From NCBI GenBank assembly GCA_963989385.1, contig OZ022501.1, positions 86,226,979 to 86,290,978 on the forward strand: DNA of 64,000 nucleotides, written 5' to 3'. Below are positions 1 through 10,242 of the stretch, in pieces; position 1 is the stretch's first letter, and each line of letters begins with the position of its first letter. Source of the DNA: Ctena decussata. Its lineage: Eukaryota; Mollusca; Bivalvia; Lucinida; Lucinidae. The notes below the pieces were generated by a model. That model worked only from the letters and a program-made list of their open reading frames with translations, was not told where the DNA came from and ran no database searches. The position numbers and the translations under genes are program-made.

Positions 1-877
1 AGTTATCTATTTTTGGCGCGAACTAAAAATAGCACTAACTGGTGTGCGAAGCAGAGTTAGGAAATCCCTTGCAAAATAACTTTTCTAATAGTTTTATGAT
101 TTACACTTTTAAGTGAAGCTTATACATTCCCTTTTAATAAGTGCTTTCCAACAACTTGGATGAAAAATCATCAAAATTATGATGCATTCCAAAGTACAGG
201 ACCTACCTTTAAGGGCACCACGCCAAAACTATGTAACCAAGAATTACAGTTCTTGTGTCTGCATGGCATCTGCTGATGCTTTACATGTTTGTGAAGTTTT
301 CTCAGAAATACTTGAAATGATTTTGATATACAGAATGGACTTTATCTTATAGCAAACTCTACTATTTCCAACTGTCAAAGGGCTCTTAAAAACTCTCAAA
401 AAGATGTAATCCAGATTTATGCATGGTGTCTTATAATGCTTTACATTACTGTAAAGTTTCATGTAAATATATGAAATGGTTTTTGAGTTACAGAGTGGAC
501 ATGACTATATTGCAAAATCTACTATTTTTAATTGTTAAATGGCCATAATTTCAAAACGAAATAATCCGGAGTTACGGTTCTTGCAGTCTGCACGTCATCT
601 TATGATGATTTACATTTGTGTATAGTTTCATGAAAATATCTCTAACCGTGTTTGAATTACAGAGCAGACACGACTGTATGGCAAAATCTACTATTTTCAA
701 TTGTTAAAGGGCCATAATTTCAAAACTATATAATCCAGAGTTACGGTTCTTGCACTCTGCGTGTCATCTCATGGTGCTTTACATTTGTTAAAAGTTTCAT
801 GAAAATATCTCAAACCGTTTTGGAATAACAGAGCGGACCCGATTTTGTGACGGACAGACGGACAGACAGACGACCAT
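1..877 (+). repeat. Tandem-repeat (pearl-like) element, left part
   Basis: Between about 190 and 850 a unit of roughly 165 bp recurs. The phrase around CTACTATTT...TTGTTAA...GGCCATAATTTC starts near 358, 519 and 689, and each unit ends with a stretch on sustained exposure to GAAAATATCT and an AGAGCGGAC-type motif. The array closes with a GACGGACAGACGG-rich tract at 850-872. This layout (tandem core, GACGG-like tract, terminal hairpin) matches the bivalve pearl/Helentron-associated class. The BEL element is inserted directly after the tract, and the tail resumes at 19088. No gene is seen in 1-877. Confidence 0.75.
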
Positions 878-1260
878 TGTGTCAAACACAAACAAAACAT
901 CAATATATAGAATTTTACTGTCAAAAGCCACATATAGATAATATATTTGTGTCCTAAAGATTCCTAAAACTTATTAAATTTAACTTATTATTCACATTTT
1001 GATAATTTAGTGTCCATCATTTTGTATCCAACGTAATAATAACCTTGACGTCAACGTCATGACGTTACGTCATAAAACCTTAAAGTCACTTAACAGCTAG
1101 TGTGCTTCATTAGCACAGATAATGTAATTTAGTATTGAACAGTGTGTATAGTATCTGTAAGAGCAATCTTGCAGCGATTACAATATGCACATAATACAAA
1201 CATTATTAAGAATATGAATCTTTTACTTTATAGTCTATATATTCGCGGAATTCCGCGACA
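878..1260 (-). repeat. BEL/Pao 3' LTR (element on minus strand)
   Basis: 383 bp, matching 18705-19087 except for about two substitutions (near 938 and 1220). The inner end carries the palindrome CGCGGAATTCCGCG. A perfect CRE palindrome TGACGTCA lies at 1046-1053, followed by more ACGTCA half sites. Confidence 0.95.
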
Positions 1261-1276
1261 CTCCCACCACAGTAAT
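1261..1276 (-). other. BEL polypurine tract
   Basis: Read on the minus strand, a GTGGTGGGAG purine-rich run abuts the start of the 3' LTR. This is where the plus-strand primer of an LTR element belongs. Confidence 0.7.
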
Positions 1277-1278
1277 GA

Positions 1279-1758
1279 TTAATTGTCCCTTAACTGTTCA
1301 CTAATTCTTTGTTTGGCTTTGTTAGCAGCTAGTCTCTTTGGTCTGTTGACTAAACTTGAAGGTTCACGATCTGGCTTCATTATGTTCCCCATGTCATTGT
1401 TCTGTTCCTTTGACAGATTTTGTCTCTTATTACAATTTGTGTCAGTCTCTTTCTCCTGACATTCTATCGGACACAATAAACTTAAAGGCCGGCCTATTAT
1501 CTTTTTTGATGGCAATAAAACCTTAGCTGATCTTATTTGTCCATCGCTGCTTGTTATCAGCTCCTGAACACGTCCCATTCGCCAGCTTCCCCTTGGTAGA
1601 TCGTCTTTGATTGAAATCACGTCACCAACATTAGCACTGAATGGTGACTGTATTCTAGGCCCCTTCAAGTTCCTCTGTGATCGTTCTCTCATACTTAATA
1701 AATAGTCCTCTCTCCATATTCTCCAAAACTGTTTATATGTTTCAGTCCCTTTTTCCAC
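1279..1758 (-). CDS. BEL integrase C-terminal region (DUF5641-like)
   Basis: The 159-residue frame has the C-terminal part typical of BEL/Pao polyproteins: a tryptophan-rich stretch (WRIWREDYLLSMRER, about residues 12-26), then a beta-rich DUF5641-like domain with VGDVISIKDD and PRGSWRMGRV (about residues 45-65), and a basic, low-complexity tail. It is not a free-standing gene. It continues the integrase frame of 1695-2054 after a frameshift near 1752, beside a GGAAAAAGGG run, so its first Met is internal. It ends just before the polypurine tract. Confidence 0.85.
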   Translation of the reverse strand: MEKGTETYKQFWRIWREDYLLSMRERSQRNLKGPRIQSPFSANVGDVISIKDDLPRGSWRMGRVQELITSSDGQIRSAKVLLPSKKIIGRPLSLLCPIECQEKETDTNCNKRQNLSKEQNNDMGNIMKPDREPSSLVNRPKRLAANKAKQRISEQLRDN

Positions 1759-2054
1759 ATTTCTACTAATCTTTCTGCGGATGTGATTTCAGGGTTATAG
1801 TCAGTGTCAATGGTGTTTTCCTCTTTGTCTGCTGGTGATCCTATCTTTGGATTTAATGATAGGAAATGTGCTGGTGTTAATGTCACAAATGAGTTTATAT
1901 CATCACCTACATATGTCAGTGGTCTGGAATTGATTACAGCCTCTGCTTCCTTTAATACAGTGAGAAGTTGTTCAGATGTGAGACATGTTTTACCTAAAGC
2001 TTTGCGAAGTGAACGCTTGACTAAACCTACTAGTCTTTCATAAAACCCACCCAT
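1695..2054 (-). CDS. BEL integrase, distal catalytic-core segment
   Basis: The 119-residue frame begins at the conserved MGGFYERLVGLVK stretch that carries the catalytic Glu of the BEL integrase DDE triad. The helix ending in INSRPLTY follows (about residues 41-48), then LTPAHFL. Upstream the same frame continues to about 2098 but has a TAG stop where family members have Trp, just before MGG. The first Met is therefore an artefact of that stop. The frame is lost near 1752, where the DUF5641 frame takes over. The upstream part of the core is more than 11 kb away at 13825-13930. Confidence 0.85.
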   Translation of the reverse strand: MGGFYERLVGLVKRSLRKALGKTCLTSEQLLTVLKEAEAVINSRPLTYVGDDINSFVTLTPAHFLSLNPKIGSPADKEENTIDTDYNPEITSAERLVEMWKKGLKHINSFGEYGERTIY

Positions 2055-2164
2055 CTAGGGTGCCAGCTCTACATTAAAGTCCCAACTAGAAATTGTGTTT
2101 GTGAAACACTATGCCCCCAACAATATGCTTGCTTCTAAAGGTGTCAAACTTTAGAATGTCTAAG

Positions 2165-2377
2165 TCTGAAAAGGAGTTACCTAATCTTAATTAAAATATT
2201 AAACACATCAAGAACTACTGTTAAACAAAAAATCAGCTTCCTAGATCAAGTAATTCAGAAGTTGGAAAAATGACAAATTCAAACAAGGGCCAAAACTCCA
2301 TAAATATTTACAGAATTGTTCAAAAAGTTAATCAGGTAATCTACTCCTCATACCTAATCAGCATACCAAATATTGAG
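2165..2377 (+). repeat. First 445-bp repeat unit, left half
   Basis: It matches the units at 12431-13735: GAGTTACCTAA, then ATCAGCTTCCTAG, then AATCAGGTAATCTACTCCTC. It is cut at 2377 by the Gypsy LTR and resumes at 12390. The last five bases, TTGAG, are the Gypsy target duplication. Confidence 0.85.
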
Positions 2378-4526
2378 TGTTACGCAGAAGGTTTTACACT
2401 CGGTCGACACGGGTGTAGAGCCTTATGCGTCGCCAGGACGGCGGAGGGTGACTTCCGGTTAAAGGGTTATCTACTAGTGTAATACACTAACAAGGAAACT
2501 CTAACAACGTTAGAATTTTTTAAGTTTATATATAATGTAAATTCTATATACAACAATACAATTTACAACTATCACAATTACAATAATATACAACACATAT
2601 CAGTTCATGTCGCTGGCCCAAGTAAGGTGTTTGTTTCAAATCTGTAATCGATTTGCGTATAGAACGCAAATAGATTACCGTCTGACGTCAACACCGTACT
2701 CGGCTCAGCGCCATGAACTAAAGGAAAACACAAAGAACAAAAAAAAACGTTAGTTTGAGCTCATACAAAAAAACAAGGCCTTATGTTGGTAGACTTCAAT
2801 TCGTCGTTCCCTGGATCACGTCATGGGCCAGTCCATATATCATGAGGAACACCAACTTATTCTAACACGTGCACGATTATATACTGGTCGCTCCCTGGAT
2901 CGTACCAGGGACCAGTCTATATATATATTAATACACCTTAGTGGACGAACACTGTCCCACACTTGATGTGACCTTCAGAACTTATCACAGAATCTGGCAA
3001 AACTGTGCTAACCACTTCCGCCTACATTTTGTGCTTCCCGCCTCTGCTTAGGAACCACACACAAACGGCGTTGTAACTGCCTCTACCCGGGTTGGTATTA
3101 ACCTGTAGACGTTTATCGAATCTCCAGGTGAGACGTGGCTCTAAGTCCTAACAGCTGACTGCCGGACTTGATGTGCCTAAAAATAACGAACTTACACTTA
3201 ATACATTGTAACTACATAATAACAATACGTAAGACTTGGGCCTGTCTTGGAAATACCATACAACGCCCTCGGCGAATGCCGAGCATAACGTGCACACGCC
3301 AGCCGTGTCACTAGACACGACTCGCGCTCACGATGTAAAGCCAAAATTGTGCTTACCACTTCCGCCAATGAAGAAACGTAGATCCTACCACGCATGTGCG
3401 TCGAAGGATCTGACGTCAAACATTGTCAAGAAGTATACTGACGTCAACAGGCATTACCATGACATACCCCACATAAAACATGAATGAATCTAAACAATGA
3501 CATATTTACATTAAATCGATTGACCAAAATCTAACTCGCATATGTATTAATTCATTTCTTTTAACTAAGCGTAATACCATTTGCCATAGAATATAATAGC
3601 TGAATAAGCGTTTCTCACACATTTGGGATCATAACGTTTGATCTGACATCATGACATCAATGATGTTATACCATATGACGCCGTCTAATGAAGGCAAATC
3701 AAACGCATGATGACCAAATGCTACCATTATAACTTATGGAAAAAACCCTTAATGCGGTGCATGCTATGGCGTCAATTGACGTCACGAGTATATAAATTAG
3801 TTCCATTACAAATCAATCTACTTTTATAGGCCACGTATACGTGAAACTAATATAAAAAGTGCTGACGTCGCAATAACATAAATGCAACTGACGTCACATG
3901 AATAACATGAATGCAACTGACGTCACTGGACGTCAAATAGACGCACACCATTGCAACCAACATCAGTGATATAAACTATTTCCGAAATTTACAAAACTTC
4001 CTAATATACAAATATTATGCGCAGCATGCTTACTAACAAAATCGGTCGACACATGCGCAGCCTGATCACTGCCAACAAAATCAAATCAGTCGACACATAT
4101 AATCATACCATATCAATCAGAAGTCACATTTTTCATTCTTAGCCAAACTATTCTAAATAAATATAATAAAATCTTACCCTTCTAGGTCTTAACACAGAAT
4201 CTGGGCACACAACAATATAACATCCATCAAGAATTAAACAGCCACGTCTAACTTTTCATTAAAAGATAGGCGTATAAATACTATGCGTCTCACATTAAAA
4301 TCATGCAACACGCTTTCCACAATCAAAAGACTCGTGCAGGTATTCACCTTAAAATCATGCAATACGCTGTCCACGAGAGGTATTCACAAACAACCCATGC
4401 ATAACGTAGCCACAATTTCCGTAAATGTTTTATTACCACAGTTACCCTAAAAACTGTAGCCTTACTGATTGAAAGGATTAAAATAATCTCGACGACATAG
4501 TGGACGATTAGATCCATTTCGTAACA
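2378..4526 (-). repeat. Gypsy 3' LTR (about 2149 bp)
   Basis: It starts TGTTACGCAG and ends TTTCGTAACA on the plus strand. It matches 10243-12389 with roughly a dozen substitutions or small indels, such as one base of an A-run near 2750 and changes near 3063, 3108, 3507 and 4205. Short overlapping frames on both strands inside it show no protein features. It is long for a Gypsy LTR. Confidence 0.95.
2683..3925. promoter_or_regulatory. Cluster of six CRE palindromes in the LTR
   Basis: Perfect TGACGTCA occurs at 2683, 3411, 3439, 3777, 3889 and 3918, with further ACGTCA half sites between. This is the core of the CREB/ATF binding site. The same six sites recur in the other LTR. Binding is inferred; only the motif is seen. 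Confidence 0.7.
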
Positions 4527-4542
4527 TAGGTTTCCCCTTAGG
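4527..4542 (-). other. Gypsy polypurine tract
   Basis: On the minus strand, AAGGGGAAACC followed by TA directly precedes the 3' LTR, the expected position for the plus-strand primer. Confidence 0.7.
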
Positions 4543-4666
4543 GAGAAAAAAACATAACAATGTTTCTTTTCTGAAATAGTACGAAATGCGATCGAATCGT
4601 AGGCTATGTCAAAACTGGAAAACTAGCTATATACACAACAACGGTGCGATGCATAACGTGGCCAAA

Positions 4667-6454
4667 CTATCTACTAAGGTAGTCCGCCCCCAAATTATCT
4701 TGGCCGCGGACAGCAACGATCCTGAATCTGTACGGCTGTAATTTCATGGCCCAACGCATGATTCGGGGATTGAGCACCTTAGCTGTCTGCATATAAGACA
4801 AAGGTTTGTGGTCAGTTTCAAGTAGGAACTCCGCCCCATACAGGTACTTACGAAATTTCTCAACACCCCAGATAATACCCAAACATTCCTTCTCAATTAC
4901 AGAGTAGTTCTTTTCCCGAGGTAACAATTTCTTGCTAGCATAAGCAATCGGCAAACGACCTTCACCTTCGAATTCCTGAAGCAAAATAGCTCCAAGACCA
5001 ACGTCTGAAGCGTCTGTTCGAAGTACGAACGGGTTACCTTCTTGAAAAACAGGTAAGCGAAGAATAGGACTAGACGTGAGCCTACTCTTCAGGGTTTGAA
5101 ATGCCCTTTCATGCTGATCTTGCCAATCTTTGATAGAATTAGGTCTATCCCGTTTAGTTAAATCAGTCAGAGGAGGAGCTATGGATGAGAAATTTGGGAT
5201 GAAACGACGGTAAAACCCAGCTAATCCCAGAAAAGATTTAATTTGCCTTTTCGTACATGGACGAGGAGCATCTCTAATAGCCTGTATCTTGTCCTCTTGC
5301 GGTCGTACCGTCTGTCCGACGATATTGTGACCAAGGCACTCGATACTGCCATATCCGATCATGCATTTAGATGGTTTTGCCGTCAATTTGGCCGACCTGA
5401 GCCGATCTAACACTTGACGTAATGACGTCACATGATCCTTCCATGTTTCAGTAAATATCCACATGTCATCAACAAAGCTGTCAACATTTGGGAGATTGGA
5501 CAATATGATTCTCATTAACCTACAAAAAGATGCTCCCGAATTGACCAAACCGAAGGGCATAGTTTTAAACTGGAATAAGCCTTTAGGCGTTTCAAATGCT
5601 GTCAAAGGTTTAGACCTTTCAGTAAGACTGACTTGCCAATAACCCTTACTCAGGTCCATCTTTGTAAAGAATCTATGTCCTGACATTTTATTGATAACCT
5701 CCTCCATATTTGGCATAGGTTTTGCATCGAATTCCGTCACTTTGTTAAGCTTCCGGAAGTCGATACAGAATCTAACTGATCCGTCTTTCTTCGGAACTAG
5801 GACAACAGGAGATGAATACGGTGAAATCGACGGCTCGATTACCCCTAAATCTAACATATCCTGTATCTCCGTCTCCATGACGTTACGCGTCTTATACGGG
5901 ATAGAATAACCTTTCGTCCGTATGGGTTCTGACGTGAGTAGTTTGATATCGTGCTGTATTTGATCAGTTCGACCGGGTAAACTTGATAGTACATCCGGGT
6001 ACTGTTTAATCAACGCTTCAACCTCCATACGTTGTTCTGACGTTAACGTATCTGAAATACTGACGTCGTTATAAGTTTCCGGCTCTTTAGCCGTCGGAAA
6101 AGCACAATCATCAAGAGAAAATTCATCACTACCATCGTCATCAACCGACTCTGTAGTCTCAGTCGACAATAAACAATGTGACGGCACAGTACGACGTTCG
6201 ACATACTGTTTCAGCATATTAGCATGATATGTACTCACGACACCACTGACGTCGATTTTATAGTCCATTCTATTCACCACCTCTACTACTTCATATGGAC
6301 CCTTCCACTGCAATAGCAGTTTATTACTGTCAGTTGGCAGTAATAACAGTACTTTATCTCCCACGTTAAATTTACGCGACCTAGCGCGTTTGTCATAATA
6401 CGCCTTTTGCTTTACCTGTACTTTCCGTAAATTATCATGTGCTAAGTTACACGT
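4667..6454 (-). CDS. Gypsy polyprotein, distal part: GPY/F, reverse transcriptase, RNase H
   Basis: Stop-to-stop frame. The first Met is at 6362-6364 and gives 565 residues, but the frame is the same as 6455-9322 and is separated from it only by the TAG at 6455-6457. It starts with the end of integrase: GDKVLLLLPT and WKGPYEVVEV (GPY/F domain, about residues 2-31 from the Met). After an acidic linker comes a Gypsy-type reverse transcriptase with IEPSISPYSSPVVLVPKKDG, FFTKMDLSKGYWQV, MPFGLVNSGASF and the catalytic FVDD box. RNase H follows, with RTDASDVGLGAIL, IEKE and ETDHKPLSY. It ends GADYLSR about 140 bp before the LTR. Nothing lies downstream of RNase H, and there is no env-like frame. 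Confidence 0.93.
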   Translation of the reverse strand, partial: TCNLAHDNLRKVQVKQKAYYDKRARSRKFNVGDKVLLLLPTDSNKLLLQWKGPYEVVEVVNRMDYKIDVSGVVSTYHANMLKQYVERRTVPSHCLLSTETTESVDDDGSDEFSLDDCAFPTAKEPETYNDVSISDTLTSEQRMEVEALIKQYPDVLSSLPGRTDQIQHDIKLLTSEPIRTKGYSIPYKTRNVMETEIQDMLDLGVIEPSISPYSSPVVLVPKKDGSVRFCIDFRKLNKVTEFDAKPMPNMEEVINKMSGHRFFTKMDLSKGYWQVSLTERSKPLTAFETPKGLFQFKTMPFGLVNSGASFCRLMRIILSNLPNVDSFVDDMWIFTETWKDHVTSLRQVLDRLRSAKLTAKPSKCMIGYGSIECLGHNIVGQTVRPQEDKIQAIRDAPRPCTKRQIKSFLGLAGFYRRFIPNFSSIAPPLTDLTKRDRPNSIKDWQDQHERAFQTLKSRLTSSPILRLPVFQEGNPFVLRTDASDVGLGAILLQEFEGEGRLPIAYASKKLLPREKNYSVIEKECLGIIWGVEKFRKYLYGAEFLLETDHKPLSYMQTAKVLNPRIMRWAMKLQPYRFRIVAVRGQDNLGADYLSR

Positions 6455-9322
6455 CTACTCTAACCGTTCTCTCAACTCAATTACGTACTGGTACGTAGAC
6501 AGAACCTGCTCATCCGGTACCTCTTCAAACCATAATTCACGTAATATTGCCATAGGGCCCTTAACGTTACGTCCGTATAACAATTCGAACGGAGAAAACC
6601 CTAATGACTCCTGCGGAACCTCCCTTATTGCAAACAGTAGTGCTGGGAGATATTTATCCCAGTCTTTTGGACGTTCTGCGCACATCCTACGTAGCATTTG
6701 CTTCAACGTCGCGTGAAAACGCTCTACGAGACCGTTGCAGATAGGATGATACGGCGTCGTGGTTAACTGCTGGAGTGATAACAGCCTGCTTACTTCTTTC
6801 ATAACTTCAGCAGTAAACTGACTTCCGCAATCTGTTAACATTTCATCAGGTATGCCAACTCTACTAAACATCTCAACTAACGCTTCGGCTACGCGTTCCG
6901 TTTCAATGCCGGGTAACGCTACCGCCTCGGGATATCTCGTCGCATAATCTATCATTGTTAAAATATAGCGGGATTTCCTGTCAGAACGAGGTTCTATCGG
7001 TCCAACTATATCAACAGCGACTCGTTTAAATGGTGTGTCAATCTGTGGCAACTTTCCTAAAGGAACCTTAGTGACACGACCTTTTTGAATAGTCCTTTGA
7101 CATATGTCACAAGATTTACAAAACCTTGCCACATCACCACAAACTCCGGGCCAAAAGAACTCAGTTAAAACTCTATCCATAGTTTTCTTTATGCCCAAAT
7201 GACCTGACATCAAGGTTTCGTGCGCCAATCTTAACACCTTTTCACGAAAACCTTCAGGGATAATAAGTTGCAAAGTGACCTTGTTTCCCTTAGTAAACTC
7301 CCTATACAATAAATCTTTCTTTCGAATAAACTTAGTTTCACCCCGGTTCAATCCACGACTAATAGTCACATTCCCAGATTCCACTCTTTGCCTTATGCCA
7401 TTCAATTTAGGGTCAACAACTTGGGCCTGCTTCAATGCCTCCTTATCACTAGCAATAATTTGATCAGGAACTTTAAGTTTCCTATAGACCTCTTCACCTT
7501 GCTTAGCTTGTGACCTAGTCACTGCCGCCATTGCAAAATGGGACATATCGGGAAGTTTTGACCCGTCAATATTTCCAATAACCAGGTCATACAATGTATC
7601 TTCCATGCACAATGCCTCAGTTTTTCCTGCGAAAAATGGACAATCTATGTCAACCATTGCTAAGGGATACCTTTGGGTAGATTCATCAATCAAAGTTACA
7701 TCAGATTCTCTACCAAGTAACTGATCATTAGAAACCAAGTTTCTACGAACGACACACCCAGTACAACCTGTGTCCCTTAAAACTACAACAGTCTTACCAT
7801 TAACCGTACCCTGCGCTGTTGGTAATCGCGACCTTAAAAAGTAACAGACACCTTCCCTATCCACGTTATCATTGATTAGTGGACTTTCTTCCTTACTCTT
7901 ATAGAGACCTTCAATTTCATGAGACCTATTCATTGTAGTTTTACAAAAGCTCATTTGATGTCCACCACCCCGACCACGTCCGCGGGAATAACCCCGACCA
8001 CGGCCACGATCTGAATTACTACCCTTCGTCTGTACAGTATCGCTCTTACTCTGTGATCTTTGTGTCTCATCTTTCGGTGCATAACTACTCCCCTTACTTC
8101 CGTTATACCCGCTTGCACTTGCACCTACCTCCGCACTATATGCTTGCTTCCTATCGGGATTCTTAAAACATTTATATGTTAAATGTCCCTTACCACAAAT
8201 ACTACATTTTATCTCTGGCTTCGCACTCGGTTTATTATCAGATCTACTCTGAGTTACGCCCTTACTATCACGCTGCCCCTTATTAACACAAGCGTAGACA
8301 CCGCCACGTGCTTCTGCAAATAAATCTGCTTCCCTAGCCATCTCACCTAGATTCGTGAATGTTTTCGGTTTCAAATGAACATATAGTTCTTTACTACAGG
8401 ATTCTAAAAACTGATCTCTAGCGAAAAAATCGCAAACAGCTTCGTAAGACTGGTCTACTTTCGCCATTTTTAACCATTTATTAAGATACGACCTAAGTCT
8501 ACTACTAAACTGAATAAACGTTTCGGACTTTTCAGGCCTATCATAGCGAAATTTCTTCCTAAATCCGCGTTCAGTCATATCAAAATTCTTTAACAAAGCA
8601 TCTTTCAACTTGTCATAATCTGCTGCATCATCTACAGACAATCTATCATAGACATCAAGCGCGCGACCTTTACGTAATGCGCTTAAATATGCAGCCCAAA
8701 CGTTTTTATCCCATTTATTCGCCGTCGCGTATTTCTCAAACCTTGATAAGTAACTATCCATTTTGTCCTTACTTTCATCAAAATACGGTAACTTGGGATC
8801 TCGCGCATGCGCTAGCTTTTCAGCCTTCTGTTTTTCTAATTCAACTCTAAACGTTACCTTCTGCAAATCTATCTGATTCTTCAACTCGCGTTGCTGCAAT
8901 TCAAAACTATACTTCAACTTTTCTAACTCAACTTCGCTCGACAACTTTGCTTCCTTATCGCTTTCGACTTGATACAACCTAGCTTCCCTATCTTTCTCGG
9001 CTTGCCGCTCTATACTATCAATCCGCGCCATCTCGATTTCCCTATCCGCCGCAATCTTAGCTTCTTCCGTCGCCCTATCCGCCGCAATCTTAGCTTCTTC
9101 CGTCGCGATCCTAGCCAATTCAATTTCCCTATCTTTTTCGGCCTGCGCAATCTTTTCTTTCTCCGCCGCGATCCTTTCTTTATCAAGTTCCCTTACCGCG
9201 TGCCTTTCTGCCCTCTCAGTCTCTTGCTGTTGCTTTACAAATTCCTGCAATGCCTGCCCCTCATAACCTAACTCCTTTCCCGTCTTAACTAACTGATCCA
9301 TGACGCTTAACGTAATGCTCAC
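6455..9322 (-). CDS. Gypsy polyprotein, proximal part: Gag, protease, integrase
   Basis: 955 residues. Residues about 25-180 are a long charged coiled coil with repeated EEAKIAADR-type heptads. A Gag core follows (WAAYLSALRKGRALDVYDRL onward), then one zinc knuckle, CSICGKGHLTYKC, near residue 373, and an RG-rich tail. The aspartic protease carries DTGCTGCVV after VVVLR. The integrase zinc domain is visible (HETLMSGHLG and CKSCDICQR), as is the catalytic core (VDIVGPI, TDCGSQFT, NGLVERFHATLK), so the D,D,E residues are present. It then stops at TAG, 31 codons before the GPY/F domain Met of the next segment. The ATG at 9322 lies about 920 bp inside the 5' LTR. Confidence 0.93.
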   Translation of the reverse strand: MSITLSVMDQLVKTGKELGYEGQALQEFVKQQQETERAERHAVRELDKERIAAEKEKIAQAEKDREIELARIATEEAKIAADRATEEAKIAADREIEMARIDSIERQAEKDREARLYQVESDKEAKLSSEVELEKLKYSFELQQRELKNQIDLQKVTFRVELEKQKAEKLAHARDPKLPYFDESKDKMDSYLSRFEKYATANKWDKNVWAAYLSALRKGRALDVYDRLSVDDAADYDKLKDALLKNFDMTERGFRKKFRYDRPEKSETFIQFSSRLRSYLNKWLKMAKVDQSYEAVCDFFARDQFLESCSKELYVHLKPKTFTNLGEMAREADLFAEARGGVYACVNKGQRDSKGVTQSRSDNKPSAKPEIKCSICGKGHLTYKCFKNPDRKQAYSAEVGASASGYNGSKGSSYAPKDETQRSQSKSDTVQTKGSNSDRGRGRGYSRGRGRGGGHQMSFCKTTMNRSHEIEGLYKSKEESPLINDNVDREGVCYFLRSRLPTAQGTVNGKTVVVLRDTGCTGCVVRRNLVSNDQLLGRESDVTLIDESTQRYPLAMVDIDCPFFAGKTEALCMEDTLYDLVIGNIDGSKLPDMSHFAMAAVTRSQAKQGEEVYRKLKVPDQIIASDKEALKQAQVVDPKLNGIRQRVESGNVTISRGLNRGETKFIRKKDLLYREFTKGNKVTLQLIIPEGFREKVLRLAHETLMSGHLGIKKTMDRVLTEFFWPGVCGDVARFCKSCDICQRTIQKGRVTKVPLGKLPQIDTPFKRVAVDIVGPIEPRSDRKSRYILTMIDYATRYPEAVALPGIETERVAEALVEMFSRVGIPDEMLTDCGSQFTAEVMKEVSRLLSLQQLTTTPYHPICNGLVERFHATLKQMLRRMCAERPKDWDKYLPALLFAIREVPQESLGFSPFELLYGRNVKGPMAILRELWFEEVPDEQVLSTYQYVIELRERLE

Positions 9323-10224
9323 GTTAACTTAACTGAAACCGACGTTCACTTATAGTCACACACGTTAACTAAAACGTTAACAAAAATAATAACAAACTAA
9401 TCCAACTAAAACGTTGATTAATTAGTATACTCGCGATCTAGACGTAGCTATTAAAGTTACGTTCATAACAGACCGGAAATGACGTCATAAACTGACGTTG
9501 ACTTTGCCGAGAATTACTTTTCAGTATTAAATGACGTAATTAGATGACGTAAATAACCCACATTACAATTACGCCCAACTTGATCTAGCGTATCGGATAT
9601 ACAAACGTAACGTATGTAACGCAACGTATTAACACAGACACGACAACTGTACGTCCTACATTACAAAACCTTATAAGATACCAACGGTAAATCAAACTTA
9701 AGATTCCGCTATTAGGTTTAATTCATTGTAACGATATTATATAACGTTACGAGTGACCTACGTTACTAAATCAGGACATAAAATGGACCTCAGTAACGGT
9801 TACGACACTACGTACAAACGTTTGAATTAATAAACTAACAGATTGTCATGCTACAGCAGTGCCAAGGTACTCAAACGGACCTTAAAACTAAATATGTATC
9901 ATCCGTGCCAAGACAATTCAGGTCTATATACCTCAGTTTCCCCACTCAGATATGCAACCTGTTACATTCTATCACAAATTAATGCATGGGCTATCGCACT
10001 TCATCACGCAGGGAATAAGGATAGTTGACCTTAATTGAGTGTAGGTTACATTTACAAAGAATTTAGTGGCAAAATTGTTCCCCTAAAATTCACAGCCTTA
10101 CGTCACCTTAGAAAAGAACAATCAGAAAGTCAATAATAAAAAAAATGTCTGACAAAATTGTGCCTAGATTCTGTATATATTGTCAATGTCTTACACTGGC
10201 AGATATTAACCAGAAGTCAAATCC
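9323..10224 (-). other. Gypsy 5' leader
   Basis: About 0.9 kb between the primer site and the Gag start, rich in ACGT tetramers, with another perfect TGACGTCA at 9480-9487. A short plus-strand frame here has no recognisable features. Confidence 0.6.
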
Positions 10225-10242
10225 CGTTACTTCATGACACCA
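10225..10242 (-). other. Gypsy primer binding site
   Basis: Flush with the 5' LTR, the minus strand reads TGGTGTCATGAAGTAACG. TGG pairs with a tRNA 3' CCA. I could not assign the tRNA with confidence. Confidence 0.6.

Noticed and set aside
3198..3487. Overlapping frames on both strands in the Gypsy LTR (also 11062-11351)
   Set aside because: They lie inside LTRs, overlap each other on opposite strands and lack protein features. Identity between the two copies only reflects LTR identity.
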